From NCBI GenBank assembly GCA_905221605.1, contig CAJNDS010002506.1, forward strand, positions 1 through 42,500: 42,500 bases of DNA. The letters run 5' to 3'. This document shows, piece by piece, positions 10,390 to 18,926 of this stretch (position 1 is its first letter; every line of letters begins with the position of its first letter). Under the pieces are notes generated by a model, which was given only the letters and a program-made list of their open reading frames with translations, was not told where the DNA came from and did not search any database. This stretch comes from Symbiodinium natans. Lineage: Eukaryota; Sar; Dinophyceae; Suessiales; Symbiodiniaceae. The translations under genes were made by a program, and so were the position numbers.

Positions 10390-10990
10390 AATAAAACAGG
10401 CAGCATGCAAGGTTTACCTCGTGTATGCAAGAGAAGTTTGTTTGCTGACGAATCTGTCCAGACTGGGGATATCTGGGGATATGCATCCGAGCTCCGTTCT
10501 TATCGTTCCTCGGCTACACTATGAAACATGTTTCTTACACGGCTAGCGACCCAGTTGAAATGTGCTGGGTTTCAGCATGCACCACCCAACTTCTCTTTGC
10601 CACTCGATCGGCGTGGAACGCTGGATGAGCCGGCCGTCATGGTCAAGATTATGCCAGCAGGACGACCCTCGAGCCGAAGTTCTACTGATTTTCTCGAAGC
10701 AGCAGAACGTACAACATGTACAATGTACAACAGCGGCACATTGTCAAGTAGAGCAGGTCCTTTGGACCAATTAGCGGAAAATGCATCGCATCAACTGAAA
10801 CTCCACGGAGTGCCCAAGTATTTCACTGGCACCGTGGACTTGGATAGAACTTCAGGTTCTCAGGCCTGATCTTGGCAATCTGGAAGACACCGAAGCTATC
10901 CTCAACAACATTTGCCACATGCAGGGCTCGTGCGGGGCCCATGCCGGCGCTACAAGCACATTGTCCATATTATATAGTAGTATTAACTGT
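10390..10990. other. No gene firmly assigned
   Basis: A plus-strand frame (10528-10869, 113 codons) overlaps a minus-strand frame with coding-like residues (LRLEGRPAGIILTMTAGSSS, about 10590-10720). I cannot decide between them. Small palindromic runs (ACATGTACAATGTACA) lie near 10713-10730. Confidence 0.35.
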
Positions 10991-10999
10991 GAGCACTTG

Positions 11000-11658
11000 T
11001 CAACAAAACAATGAGCTGTCCGTCAAGGGCAACTGCACGTTGTAGCGGTTGGTCTCCGCATCGTAGGAGTCGATAAGGCCATTCAAACCATTAAAGGTCG
11101 GACATGTCATCAACCCATCAATAATGACGGTAGTGCCTGCAGGCCAGACCTGCGGGACCCTGGCCATGGACACGTTCGGCGCACACACCGGCGCAGTGCT
11201 GAGCACGGGAGATGGAGACAAACAGGAATCCACTGAAGTTGCTGCATTTGCCGCATTTCTCGGTTGGGTGCTCAGAAAACCTGGTGCAGAAGTCATAGGC
11301 ATATTAGGCATATTTGGCATGCATCCCGGCATGCATCTTGCAGAATTTTGGTCCAGCACCCATGGGTTGGAACGGACCAGGTTCTCATCAAGCAGCCCAA
11401 CCCCGTCCACATGGAAAAACGAGCCTGTCACCTTCATCTGCGCATCTTGCACATCTGGCATCTTCACATTCTGCACCACGTCAGATGGGGGATGGTCATG
11501 CTCCTCTTGAGAGTTGCCGGGACCATCAGCTCGTTGCCCTCGGCCCTTTGAATCCATAGAAGCATCGTCCCTCACACCATTCACACCGGCACAGCCTTGC
11601 GAAACGGACGAAAACAAACTCTCTTCATCTCGTCCTGTGGCTTCTTCATCAGCGCTAC
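11000..11658 (-). CDS. Exon of GL/NG-type C-terminal domain protein
   Basis: A 219-codon open stretch, entered through a CTGACAGCAG acceptor at 11659 in a phase that matches the exon at 11753-11895. The N-terminal part is acidic and Ser/Gly-rich; the middle is Pro/Met/Ala-rich with a PNMPNMPM repeat. The C-terminal ~45 residues read GTTVIIDGLMTCPTFNGLNG then LIDSYDAETNRYNVQL. From memory, this G..V.I.GL.....NG..G.I..YD....RY.V.L pattern is widespread in dinoflagellate proteins, often beside ankyrin or MYND domains. It is probably a small beta-barrel; its role is unknown. The frame runs past the domain for only seven residues, so a donor or the true stop is close. Confidence 0.65.
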
Positions 11659-11752
11659 CTGCTGTCAGGATTCATTCGGAACAGTTGCGGGGAATCTACG
11701 GGGCATCTGGGCCTAGGAAACCTCTGAAGTGTTCAACTCCTGCCTCGAATAC

Positions 11753-11895
11753 TGTGACGGACTTCGATCTCTCTGGCTAGACGTTCAGCCTTCTTCCGTG
11801 CGTGGGCTGGCACTTTGGCGACATCGATGATCGTTGAATACTGGGATAGATCTTCCTGAACACAGGGGCAAAGTTTCATTTTGAACTTCAAGCCA
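11753..11895 (-). CDS. Internal exon of the GL/NG-domain gene
   Basis: The acceptor TTTGCACTTTCAG precedes GLKFKMKLCPCVQEDLSQY, then a basic helix (KVPAHARKKAERLAREIE). The donor CACA|GTATTC leaves one nucleotide, and the next exon supplies two, so the codon closes as Ser in frame. The intron between them is 94 nt. An upstream hydrophobic stretch in the same open frame (AIISLVIMSGTAAIV, about 12040-12080) may be another exon. Confidence 0.6.
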
Positions 11896-12153
11896 CTGAA
11901 AGTGCAAACAGGGACTGAGCATGAAGCCGCGAAGCCTAGCCTTGAAGGTGGAGACATATCCAAAGAGTTCTGCATTTGCTCGGAATTGGTCCCAGTGACC
12001 TTAAAAAGGGACCCGTGTACAATAGCAGCCGTACCAGACATGATGACGAGGCTGATAATGGCGAGGGGCTCTCGCTGTGGTGGCCTGGCGCCGAAAGCTC
12101 CTGGCAACACTCAACATCGAAACTTTGGTTCGCAAAGTTCGTAGCTGTTGCAG

Positions 12154-12180
12154 GCAGTTGCAGGCAGTTGCAGGCATGGC
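12154..12180. repeat. GTTGCAGGCA tandem, three copies
   Basis: Three near-perfect copies of a 10 bp unit lie at the 3' side (minus strand) of the exon at 12180-12261. Read on the minus strand they give a repeated LQLPATACN-like peptide, so the exon edge here is uncertain. Confidence 0.8.
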
Positions 12181-12261
12181 TCATCTTCGGGCTCCTCCAA
12201 GGTGTCATCATCACCGGGCGCAGCCCAAGGCTGGAGTTCCCGCTCCTGCGCATCAAGTTCC
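12180..12261 (-). CDS. Acidic exon, probably 5' part of the GL/NG-domain gene
   Basis: A strong acceptor (CACTTTATTACCAG) is followed by a highly coding-like acidic peptide, ELDAQERELQPWAAP then GDDDTLEEPEDEP. The 3' limit is uncertain because the frame enters a GTTGCAGGCA repeat. The phase entering is one nucleotide. Assignment to the gene at 11000-11895 rests on strand and proximity only. Confidence 0.55.
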
Positions 12262-12280
12262 CTGGTAATAAAGTGTCTGT

Positions 12281-12373
12281 ACTGCACATCTCTGCACATC
12301 TCTGCACATCTCTGCACATCTCTGCACATCTCTGCACATCTCTGCACATCTCTGCACATCTCTGCACATCTCT
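12281..12373. repeat. 10 bp tandem repeat TCTGCACATC (nine copies)
   Basis: Nine head-to-tail copies, the first differing by one base. Because 10 is not divisible by three and the unit has no stops, all three minus frames stay open and give a cyclic peptide; these frames are not evidence of a gene. The array lies just upstream of the acceptor of the 12180-12261 exon, so it is probably intronic. Confidence 0.95.
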
Positions 12374-12509
12374 CGAATCCTTGCCAGGCCAGGCTGCTGC
12401 ACCAATCTCCTTGACATCACCAAAACCGCAGAAAGACACACTACCTTACATTATAACAGCTGCCCATCACTGCCCATTCTCAGTGATCGCTACAATATGG
12501 CCACACGTC

Positions 12510-12865
12510 TCAGCACAAGACTTTGTCGGTCAGCCAACCCTTCTTGTCACCCTGGCGACAGCTGCATCTGGATAACCCACAAACGCACATCTTTACGGGT
12601 GCTCGAAGAAGGCCTCGAACACTGGCGAGCAGGACTCGTCTTGAGAACCATCGCGCGGCGTCAAGCCTGGACTTGTGACTTTGAATCTCTCCGACGATAC
12701 ATCTCAACTTGGTTCAACTCTGACCTGACCGAGGAACAATGAGTGGACTCGTGGGAGTTCACTCCCGAGTCGCGGGTTGCTGTAGATAACGGACTCGATG
12801 GCGTTGCCGCCAGCTGGCTTTCGACCTGGCTCTACTGGAATCTGTTCGTTCGTTTCTTGTTTCAG
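12510..12865 (-). CDS. Two possible exons, unknown protein
   Basis: One candidate follows CCTGAAACAAG at about 12862 and reads ETNEQIPVEPGRKPAGG and VIYSNPRLGSELP to a stop at 12704. The second, 12510-12700, reads VGEIQSHKSRLDAARWF and SRRVLLASVRGLLRAP, with a CAGG|GTGACA donor candidate. Both have GC-rich third positions. Their relation to each other is not established. Confidence 0.35.
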
Positions 12866-12908
12866 GATTGAACTAGCCAGTATGTTCAAAACATTCACAA
12901 AACTCAAG

Positions 12909-13025
12909 CTACGAACAAGTCACAACATGTGCCTTCTTCTTGATGTTCTCCGTCATGGTATGCGAGGGCTTCTGCGGGGTCTTGCGAAGCTCGTGCAGCT
13001 TGGTGAGCAAGGTGTTTGTGGGATC
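12909..13025 (-). CDS. Terminal exon, unknown basic protein
   Basis: The exon begins at GAT after GGCTGGAGCTCAG and reads 38 codons to a TAG at 12909: DPTNTLLTKLHELRKTPQKP, then MTENIKKKAHVVTCS. Nearly all third positions are G or C. The stretch immediately upstream (13049-13171) is open in a different frame and joins in phase 0 if 13026-13048 is removed; see findings. Confidence 0.6.
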   Translation of the reverse strand, partial: DPTNTLLTKLHELRKTPQKPSHTMTENIKKKAHVVTCS

Positions 13026-13048
13026 CTGAGCTCCAGCCACAGCCCGGC

Positions 13049-13171
13049 TGTAAGCCCCTCAACAAGCTTTTCACGTTGCTGCATGCTCAAGAATTTCAGG
13101 TATTCAGGAAATAGGGCGAGGCTCCGAATCGGCCGTGCCATCACTGAGCGCAGCTGGCAAAGTACATGAAC
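13049..13171 (-). CDS. Internal exon, helical protein
   Basis: An excellent acceptor (CTTGCGTGTGTGCAG) precedes 41 codons: VHVLCQLRSVMARPIRSLA then FPEYLKFLSMQQREKLVEGL. The frame is helix-forming and Leu/Arg-rich. The donor is unclear: ACA|GCCGGG (GC type) or CTT|GTTGAG would both join the next exon in phase 0. Function unknown. Confidence 0.6.
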
Positions 13172-13337
13172 CTGCACACACGCAAGAATCCCTCCGCCTT
13201 CTGCTAAAGCCACCACAGCACGTTTAATGTGCCTCGGACCCTCACCAAATTCACGCCAACGGCTGGCAGTCGCTAGTTGCTAGCAGAACTTCGGCTTGCA
13301 CCTTCCATGACTAGCTCCGCCGCACGAGTTGGCTGAA

Positions 13338-13506
13338 CTAAGTGCCATCTACTGCTTCTGGGCCGAAAGACTGCGGCTGGCTGCCCTGGCCTTTGCTATC
13401 CTTTGCTGCATGTGCTGTTGAGGTGCTCTTGTGTTCGAAAGAGCAGAGCTTGTTGAGTCCAGGCTTGGTGTCCAACACCCCCATTCGAGTGATCTCCTCG
13501 ACGTGA
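13338..13506 (-). CDS. Terminal exon, unknown protein
   Basis: After CTTCACTGGTTGCAG, one nucleotide and 55 codons run to a stop at 13338. The peptide starts HVEEITRMGVLDTKPGLNKL and ends Ser/Gly/Gln-rich (AKDSKGQGSQPQSFGPEAVD). A longer overlapping frame continues from the exon upstream but becomes less coding-like in this part, so I prefer this frame here. Confidence 0.55.
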
Positions 13507-13559
13507 CTGCAACCAGTGAAGGTGAAGGGGTGCAGCCTCAGCCTTTGAACCCGCCTTCT

Positions 13560-14034
13560 GACACAATTGGGCCGCATGATTCTTCCCGAGCCCATATTCC
13601 GTCCAGACCTTCCCCGGTTTACTTATTGATGCCGCTTCGGCCCGATTGCTGTCTTGTTGAGTGCTGTATTGCATGCTGCTCATTTGCTGCCCTGGGCCTG
13701 GACGGACATGCGATACACACATGGACTTTGTTTGAGGAAGCGGGGCGTGTCCATGAAATGATGGGGTGGAGTCACCTCCAAACGGGTCTTGTGGGAATGC
13801 TCGTACGATCTCCTCATAAAAGCATTCAGTCCCAGTGTGCACCGCCTCCATACAGGTCCTAGTTTTGCGGAGAGATACAAAACAGTCACACAAAAGTTCA
13901 GCTCCAGGCGGCTCTTCCTTGAAGAGAACCTGGCCACAAAGTATCATTCGCCTCAATACTGCACTGGCCAGAAGCAATTTGGAGACCTGGCTTTGCTTCT
14001 CCTCCTCCTGGCGCATAGCAGCATATCTGATCAT
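13560..14034 (-). CDS. Exon starting MIRYAAMRQEEEK, unknown protein
   Basis: The frame opens at an ATG directly after TGGCTGTAG, which could be a splice acceptor. It reads MIRYAAMRQEEEKQSQVSKL and LLASAVLRRMILCGQVLF, then a Cys-containing region and PQDPFGGDSTPSFHGHAPLP. The frame stays open to 13396, but the 3' exon edge is probably earlier, since a different frame takes over at 13506. The start may be internal: the exon at 14065-14120 lies 30 nt upstream in phase 0. Confidence 0.5.
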
Positions 14035-14064
14035 CTACAGCCAGCAATGCGACTGAGACCGCTC

Positions 14065-14120
14065 CTCTGCAATGTGGCCTGGGGATATGTCTTCAACTGC
14101 TTCCATACCTTGGTGATATG
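14065..14120 (-). CDS. Small probable exon
   Basis: A strong acceptor (TCCTTTACGCCGCAG) is followed by two nucleotides and 18 codons, YHQGMEAVEDISPGHIAE. If the exon ends at GCAGAG before GAGCGG, a GA-type donor, the next frame at 14034 continues in phase 0. Otherwise the frame ends at a stop about 14037. Confidence 0.4.
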
Positions 14121-14244
14121 CTGCGGCGTAAAGGATTACCACACCAGGATAGCACTTGGCCCTTATTGGAAAGGGTCGCGTGAAAAAACTCATAAAGGCT
14201 GGCGTTTCCAAAAGTGTGTCTGTGTGTGTGCGAACGGAACGCAA

Positions 14245-14884
14245 CGATCACAAACTAAAAACAGACAATCAGATGCTCAGCTTGTCCCAAAAAAAATTAA
14301 GTGGACAGTGCATTGCTAAGGATGAACGAAACTCCGGATAAGAATGTATCAAGGCGTATAAGCTAGCATTGAAAGCAGAAACTACGTAACGCGAAGGCCT
14401 GCTGAGTAGCCCCATGGCAGACACTCAGACAGACCTTCAAAACAGGCACCTGGACAACGGCATGTCACCTACATACAGACCCGTAGGCGTGTTTGGAAGA
14501 GTGTCACGTGCAAGCGTCTGAGTCTGAGTGTCTGAGTGTGCCTGAGTATGTCTGGGTGTAGGTCTGGGTGTAGAGCCTGTGAACTTCATTGTGGACCCCT
14601 TTGTCATGGACCTCCACAGCTGCTACGGGCCCCTTCCGTGGCCTTCCTGCCTTCCCCAATTAAGAGCTCCTATGGATCCCATCATTGGTCTGCCTACGGA
14701 CCTGGACACCCCTTAAGCGGTCGCGATGCCTGTCCTTCACGCCAGCACATTCCGGAACGGCTATATATTCAAGCTACAGCGAGAACGAGCTGCCCCGGGC
14801 AAGTTCTAGCCAGATCACTTGAGGCTTAGGCGCTTACGAGAGCACATGAACCCAGCTAGAGGCCAATAGCGCAGACGATGCGTC
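14245..14884. other. No gene assigned
   Basis: Short frames on both strands only. A loose (GTCTGAGT)n-like run lies at 14515-14572. Nothing else stands out. Confidence 0.45.
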
Positions 14885-15124
14885 CTATGTCCAGGCGACG
14901 CGCAGGCCTACCGAGGCGAGCCGCGTTAGTATTAATATGGACGGTGGCAATATGGTACCAAACGGTTCCAACCTGTGGCAATGCATCTGGCCAGGGCTTT
15001 GAGGTCTGAACCCCAGTGGCCACTTTGCAGCGAAGCGTGCATTAACCTTGCAATGCTGCCAATGCCGTGGTTCGTAGTCATCGGCAAGCTTGCATTCGAA
15101 CACTGGGGCTCGCACTGCTTCCAT
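14885..15124 (-). CDS. Small ORF with true ATG, unknown protein
   Basis: An ATG at 15124 follows GGGTACACAG by one base, so an acceptor (cis or spliced-leader) immediately precedes the start. The 79-codon frame begins MEAVRAPVFECKLADDYEP and continues KVNARFAAKWPLGFRPQSPG, with GC-rich third positions to about codon 50. Two donor-like sites (TGCAAG|GTTAAT and CCACAG|GTTGGA) lie inside, so the last 25 codons may be intronic. Confidence 0.45.
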   Translation of the reverse strand: MEAVRAPVFECKLADDYEPRHWQHCKVNARFAAKWPLGFRPQSPGQMHCHRLEPFGTILPPSILILTRLASVGLRVAWT

Positions 15125-15405
15125 GCTGTGTACCCGAAGTGAAACAAAGCAGTAAGGCTGTGACAGCCTCGGTTTTTAGGCCGGCTTCAGGCTGCCGGAC
15201 AAATAAATACATCGACTCTTCGATTAAGTCCGCGAGCGACCACTCATCCCGAATTCACACACCTCCACAGCAAAGTGCCAGATATTGTCAGATCATCCAC
15301 TGGCCGGTTGAGAAAGCAAACGCCACCTTCTGCACCCAATGGCTGAGGACATGATCGGAACCAGCTTCTTCGGAGATCGATTCGACGGGAATGACAGGCT
15401 GGACC

Positions 15406-15600
15406 TCAGGGCAATGCGTGTCTGACCTCCTCTGCTGAGCGACATGTCAGGTCGCACCGTCTCCGCAGGGAGGCCTTGCTGGTCCTGGCGGCTTTAAAAA
15501 ACGTTGACACAACAGGAATCCCAGGAAGCGCATTTTCAAGGCGCCTGCGACCCGGATGGCCCAGATGAAGCTGGACTGGAACCTTGTCCGATACAGCGAT
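15406..15600 (-). CDS. Possible 3' exon of the coiled-coil gene
   Basis: Two frames are open here. One follows TATCGGACAAG and reads VPVQLHLGHPGRRRLEN then ALPGIPVVSTFFKAARTSK to a stop near 15406. The other follows ATCCGGGTCGCAG. The location downstream of 15641-15917 on the same strand suggests the same gene, but the joint is not resolved. Confidence 0.3.
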   Translation of the reverse strand: MAVSDKVPVQLHLGHPGRRRLENALPGIPVVSTFFKAARTSKASLRRRCDLTCRSAEEVRHALP

Positions 15601-15640
15601 AGAGAACTTTATGCGAATTATGCAATCACGACATTTTTCC

Positions 15641-15917
15641 TCAACGTGGCAGCGAGCGAGAAAGCTGCGAGTTGCGATGTTCGCTGGCTGCAAGTTGTAG
15701 CCGCAGCTCGCGAAGCTCCAGCTCGTGAACCTGCGCATCTGTCAGCAACCGAAGACCAGCTTCTTGCGCTGCCTGTTCCTGATAGAGCGACTCAGCAAGC
15801 TCTGTCCGAAGCTGCCGCGACGTGGCCTGTTGCTCCGACAGCCGCCACTGCATGGACTGCATAGCCTGTCCATGTGTCCCTTCCCTGTCCATACGGTCCA
15901 TACGTCGAGAACCAGTC
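15641..15917 (-). CDS. Coiled-coil exon 2
   Basis: The exon is entered after TTGCCGAG with one nucleotide, which completes the codon left by the exon at 16034-16347. It has a basic start (TGSRRMDRMDREG) and then a long coiled coil: MQWRLSEQQATSRQLRTELA, QEQAAQEAGLRLLTDA, VHELELRELRLQLAASEH. Heptad-like spacing of Leu is clear. The frame ends at a stop at 15641, but the true donor is probably slightly upstream. Likely a structural or scaffold protein; no family assigned. Confidence 0.65.
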
Positions 15918-16033
15918 CTCGGCAAATCTCCGCAAAGCAGCTACGCAGCTAAGCAGCTAGCAGTTCGCTGCTAGAGCGCGGCAAGCCTGTCAAGTCAAGC
16001 GTGACAGACAGTCAACAGCCTGTTGCCACCTAC

Positions 16034-16347
16034 TGAGTTTTCATGAGCCCGGTCCTGGCATCGTGTTGAGCCCCATCTTCGAGATCATCATACTGCCGGC
16101 CCATTGCCGCGAAGAGCGTCTCGAGGTCTTGCAAAGCCTTTTGGACTGTTGCTGCTTTTGCACGCGCGGTCAGGGCCGACCTGGCTCGGTCTCGTCTGAG
16201 AAGCTGCTGATGCACTTCACTTGCTGCAGCTGACTGACTCCAGAAGCTTTCCCGCTCGGATGGGGCTGATGGCATGCCAAGCGCTGTCACATCACTGACA
16301 GAGGGAGCACGGGGCCCTTGTGACCCAGTGAAGGGTTTCAAGCGCAT
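16034..16347 (-). CDS. Coiled-coil exon 1 with ATG start
   Basis: A true ATG at 16347 opens 104 codons plus two nucleotides to a good donor, ACTCA|GTAGGT. After a Ser/Pro-rich leader (MRLKPFTGSQGPRAPSVSDV), a helix starts at about residue 38 (SAAASEVHQQLLRRDRARSA) and continues to LQDLETLFAAMGRQYDDLED. A stop lies 15 codons upstream in frame, so the ATG or an acceptor near 16380 sets the start. It joins the 15641-15917 exon in phase. Confidence 0.65.
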
Positions 16348-16382
16348 GACTGAAACGTGGGCTTGCTTGAGCCGGGGCAGCG

Positions 16383-16497
16383 GCCATCATGTCATTTGCA
16401 CATCCATGGGGCCCGGACTGGTCGAACTGCAGCGTCGCAGCAAGTTACGCCCTAAGGCGGCCACACCGAGAGCCCAGTGCACCAGCCGCATCTGGCA
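16383..16497 (-). CDS. Probable exon upstream of the coiled-coil exons
   Basis: A strong acceptor (TTTTCTGGTCTACACAG) precedes CQMRLVHWALGVAALGRN then LLRRCSSTSPGPMD in a frame with GC-rich third positions, ending at a stop at about 16390. It could be the 3' end of a separate gene or an earlier exon of the coiled-coil gene; no joint was found. Confidence 0.4.
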
Positions 16498-16499
16498 CT

Positions 16500-17046
16500 G
16501 TGTAGACCAGAAAAGTTCCATCCTGAGGGCACGACGTGGCAGCTTTTGATGTGCCGTGGCTATCTAGCCGTATGTGCGTTGTTGTTGCTGCTGCATGGCA
16601 TGTTGGTGGGCAACGCTACGCTTGCACGTAGGGAGGACAAACTCAGAAAAGGAGGGAAGAAAACGGAGACGACTGGACGGGAAGGAAAGAGACTGGCGAG
16701 GCTCTTGCAATGAAGACGTGGGCAAAAACTTCCCCTGCAACATTCAAACGTTCCAACATTTCCCAACTTAATTGAGTCTCAAACCGAGGTGTACTTGCAC
16801 TTCACCGAGAAACTAGACGAACACGGTAGGACGGTTAGAGCGAAACTTCGATTTTGCGTGTTTACGATTTTCGGAGGGGGGGGTTGACGACACTCACAAT
16901 GAACACATCTTGCATCTCTTTTTTGCATACAGTGCGCCTGGCATCTACCCAAACCCCTCAAAAGCACGTGCTCCTCCAAAACTCCACCAGTCTCAACCCT
17001 CCGCCACATGTCACCCAAACCCTCAACCCGAAGTTCTCAACCGAGA
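16500..17046. other. No gene assigned
   Basis: Short overlapping frames on both strands. No supported splice signals or repeats were seen. Confidence 0.45.
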
Positions 17047-17129
17047 TTCAAACGATGCTGGCTTGAAAATCCTGAGGGCTGCGCATTCCTGGTACCGCCA
17101 TCGGATTTTTAAGACCAGCATCGTTTGAG
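17047..17129. repeat. Inverted repeat, ~25 bp arms, 30 nt loop
   Basis: The left arm (17047-17072) and right arm (17103-17129) are reverse complements apart from one mismatch, one single-base gap and the outermost base. The core shared arm is CCAGCATCGTTTGA. The loop between is 30 nt. A degenerate TTTAGGG run begins 20 bases after the right arm. It could form a hairpin in DNA or RNA. No terminal duplication marking it as a transposable element was seen. Confidence 0.85.
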
Positions 17130-17138
17130 TTTGCCCGT

Positions 17139-17180
17139 TTAAAGTTTAGAGTTTAGGGTTTAGTTTGAGGGTTATGGTTT
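17139..17180. repeat. Degenerate TTTAGGG run
   Basis: Several GTTTAGAGTTTAGGGTTTAG-like units lie on the plus strand next to the palindrome. It is an interstitial telomere-type fragment. Confidence 0.75.
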
Positions 17181-18650
17181 CAGGGTTTTGGATTCATAGG
17201 GCTATGCTGCGCACGCTGGCTGGAAGATTCCTGCGTCGGGAATGGTCAACACTGAGTACGAGGCTTCATCCACAATTGCATAATTCGACCTCCTCGACAC
17301 TCCTAACAATTAAGTCTATTCCTGACTCTTGCTGGCCGGTCGGAATCAGGTGGAGGGGGACCCACTATCCCGCTATGGCAGTGCCTCTAAAACTCACCCC
17401 CAACGGGGTGTATGTGCTGCGCCATTTGCTAATGCCAATACGTGTACTCGTATTGGTATCAGCAATATAGAACAATATAGAAAAAAGGAGAGACAGTATT
17501 TGTATTGTATTACGGACATGGAGAGGTTAGGCTCGGAGAGACTTCAGGGTAGCTTCCAGTGGCAGTAGCAACCCCCCCAACCTCCACTCAACTCGTAGAC
17601 CCCCGCTCTTGCCATGAGATGTATGAAAGAAACATGGACAAGGGTAAAAGCGTCGCTGTCGAGGGCGTTTCGGCCATTGGGGAGAGACAGGAGACAGATA
17701 GACTCACTACGAGCTACAGACACAAGTGTGCTGCACAAGGCCATTTTCTAGATAGCTGCTCTTTCGGGCACCACGGGGTCGCGGTCACAGGTGCCTAACA
17801 GCGCTTGCAACGGCACGTTTATGGGCACGGGCCTCATTGCATGAAATTGAAACCCGGACTTTGTCCAAGCTCGCACCTGGGCGTTGACAGTGCAACATGA
17901 GACAGCCATGCACAGCAGACATCGTGCTGTCCACCCGACTGGAAGCAGCTGCAGCTGCAGGTGCACCACGAACGGTTGTTCGCCTCAGGCTTCTTGCAAC
18001 AAGTGCAAGCAGGGCAACACGACCAGCCTAGTTGCTTCTCTTCTGTTCTCCAAGATAACTAAGCCCTAAAAGCAACCGCGGCTGGCTGAGTCGCCTGTGG
18101 AGAGCCCAAAGACCCTGTGTTGATTTAGTGCTTCACGACTGCAAGCTGTCATGGCCGATGAGGCGCGTTTATGGGCGCTTCGACTGCTGCGCTGCAACAA
18201 ACTGCCCACCACCGCATGGGCTGATTGGTTGCTGATTAGCGTCAGCCAACAACACCTGGGCAAAAAGTACGACCGCTCCTCGATGCATCTGCTAGGAAAA
18301 AGAAGACCCTCCCCTTTGAGCCAGCCATGCACTGCTTAACACGGTGCACACAAGTCACGAAGACACCCTGCTTTTTGGAAGTGCCAAAGGAAGCCACGCA
18401 ATAAGTCTAACCGTTTTGGACTAGGTGTAAAATGTGTAAAGACTCGTCAATTGGAAGCCATCCTCTTCCACTTCCTCTTCCTCTCCCCTCCAAAAGGAAG
18501 ATCTCAAAAGTCGGCAGACACTGGGGCGGGCAACAACGTCACCGCTTCTGCTGAGCATGAAACAAACGAGCGGACCCATCCCCAGCACCTGCGCCGTGAA
18601 CCGGAATATTGCAAAAGACAAATAGGCTTTCGGAGCCCAAGCTCTGTTTC
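17181..18650. other. Gene-poor stretch; weak plus-strand ORF at 18151-18339
   Basis: No minus-strand exon with convincing splice signals was found. A plus-strand ATG frame of 62 codons at 18151-18339 (starting MADEARLWALRLLRCN) has reasonable composition but no supporting signals. Overlapping minus-strand frames at 17748-17969 and 18066-18332 are Cys-rich and unconvincing. Confidence 0.35.
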
Positions 18651-18700
18651 TTTCTCTCTCTCTCTCTCTCTCTCTATCCACACGCTCCCCCCCCCCCGAG
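18651..18700. repeat. (TC)n microsatellite and C run
   Basis: About 13 TC dinucleotides at 18650-18676, then a run of C at 18687-18697. Confidence 0.9.
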
Positions 18701-18926
18701 CGGAGAGCTGCCCCGAAGGGCGCACCAGTCCGAGGGTTTGTCTGAGTAGCAAGCAAGGGTCTTCACGGCTCGCTCTCTAAGTTTCGGCTCGTTGGGCGCG
18801 AGGGTGGGGCGTTAACCACGTGTCCGACAAATTGGGCCTCCCTTCTTTCTTAGTTTTGGTCTGTGAGGTCTCTTTCTTTCGTTGGGGCTTGGGGGCCTAA
18901 AACACCTGCGCATAACGTTCCCCGCT

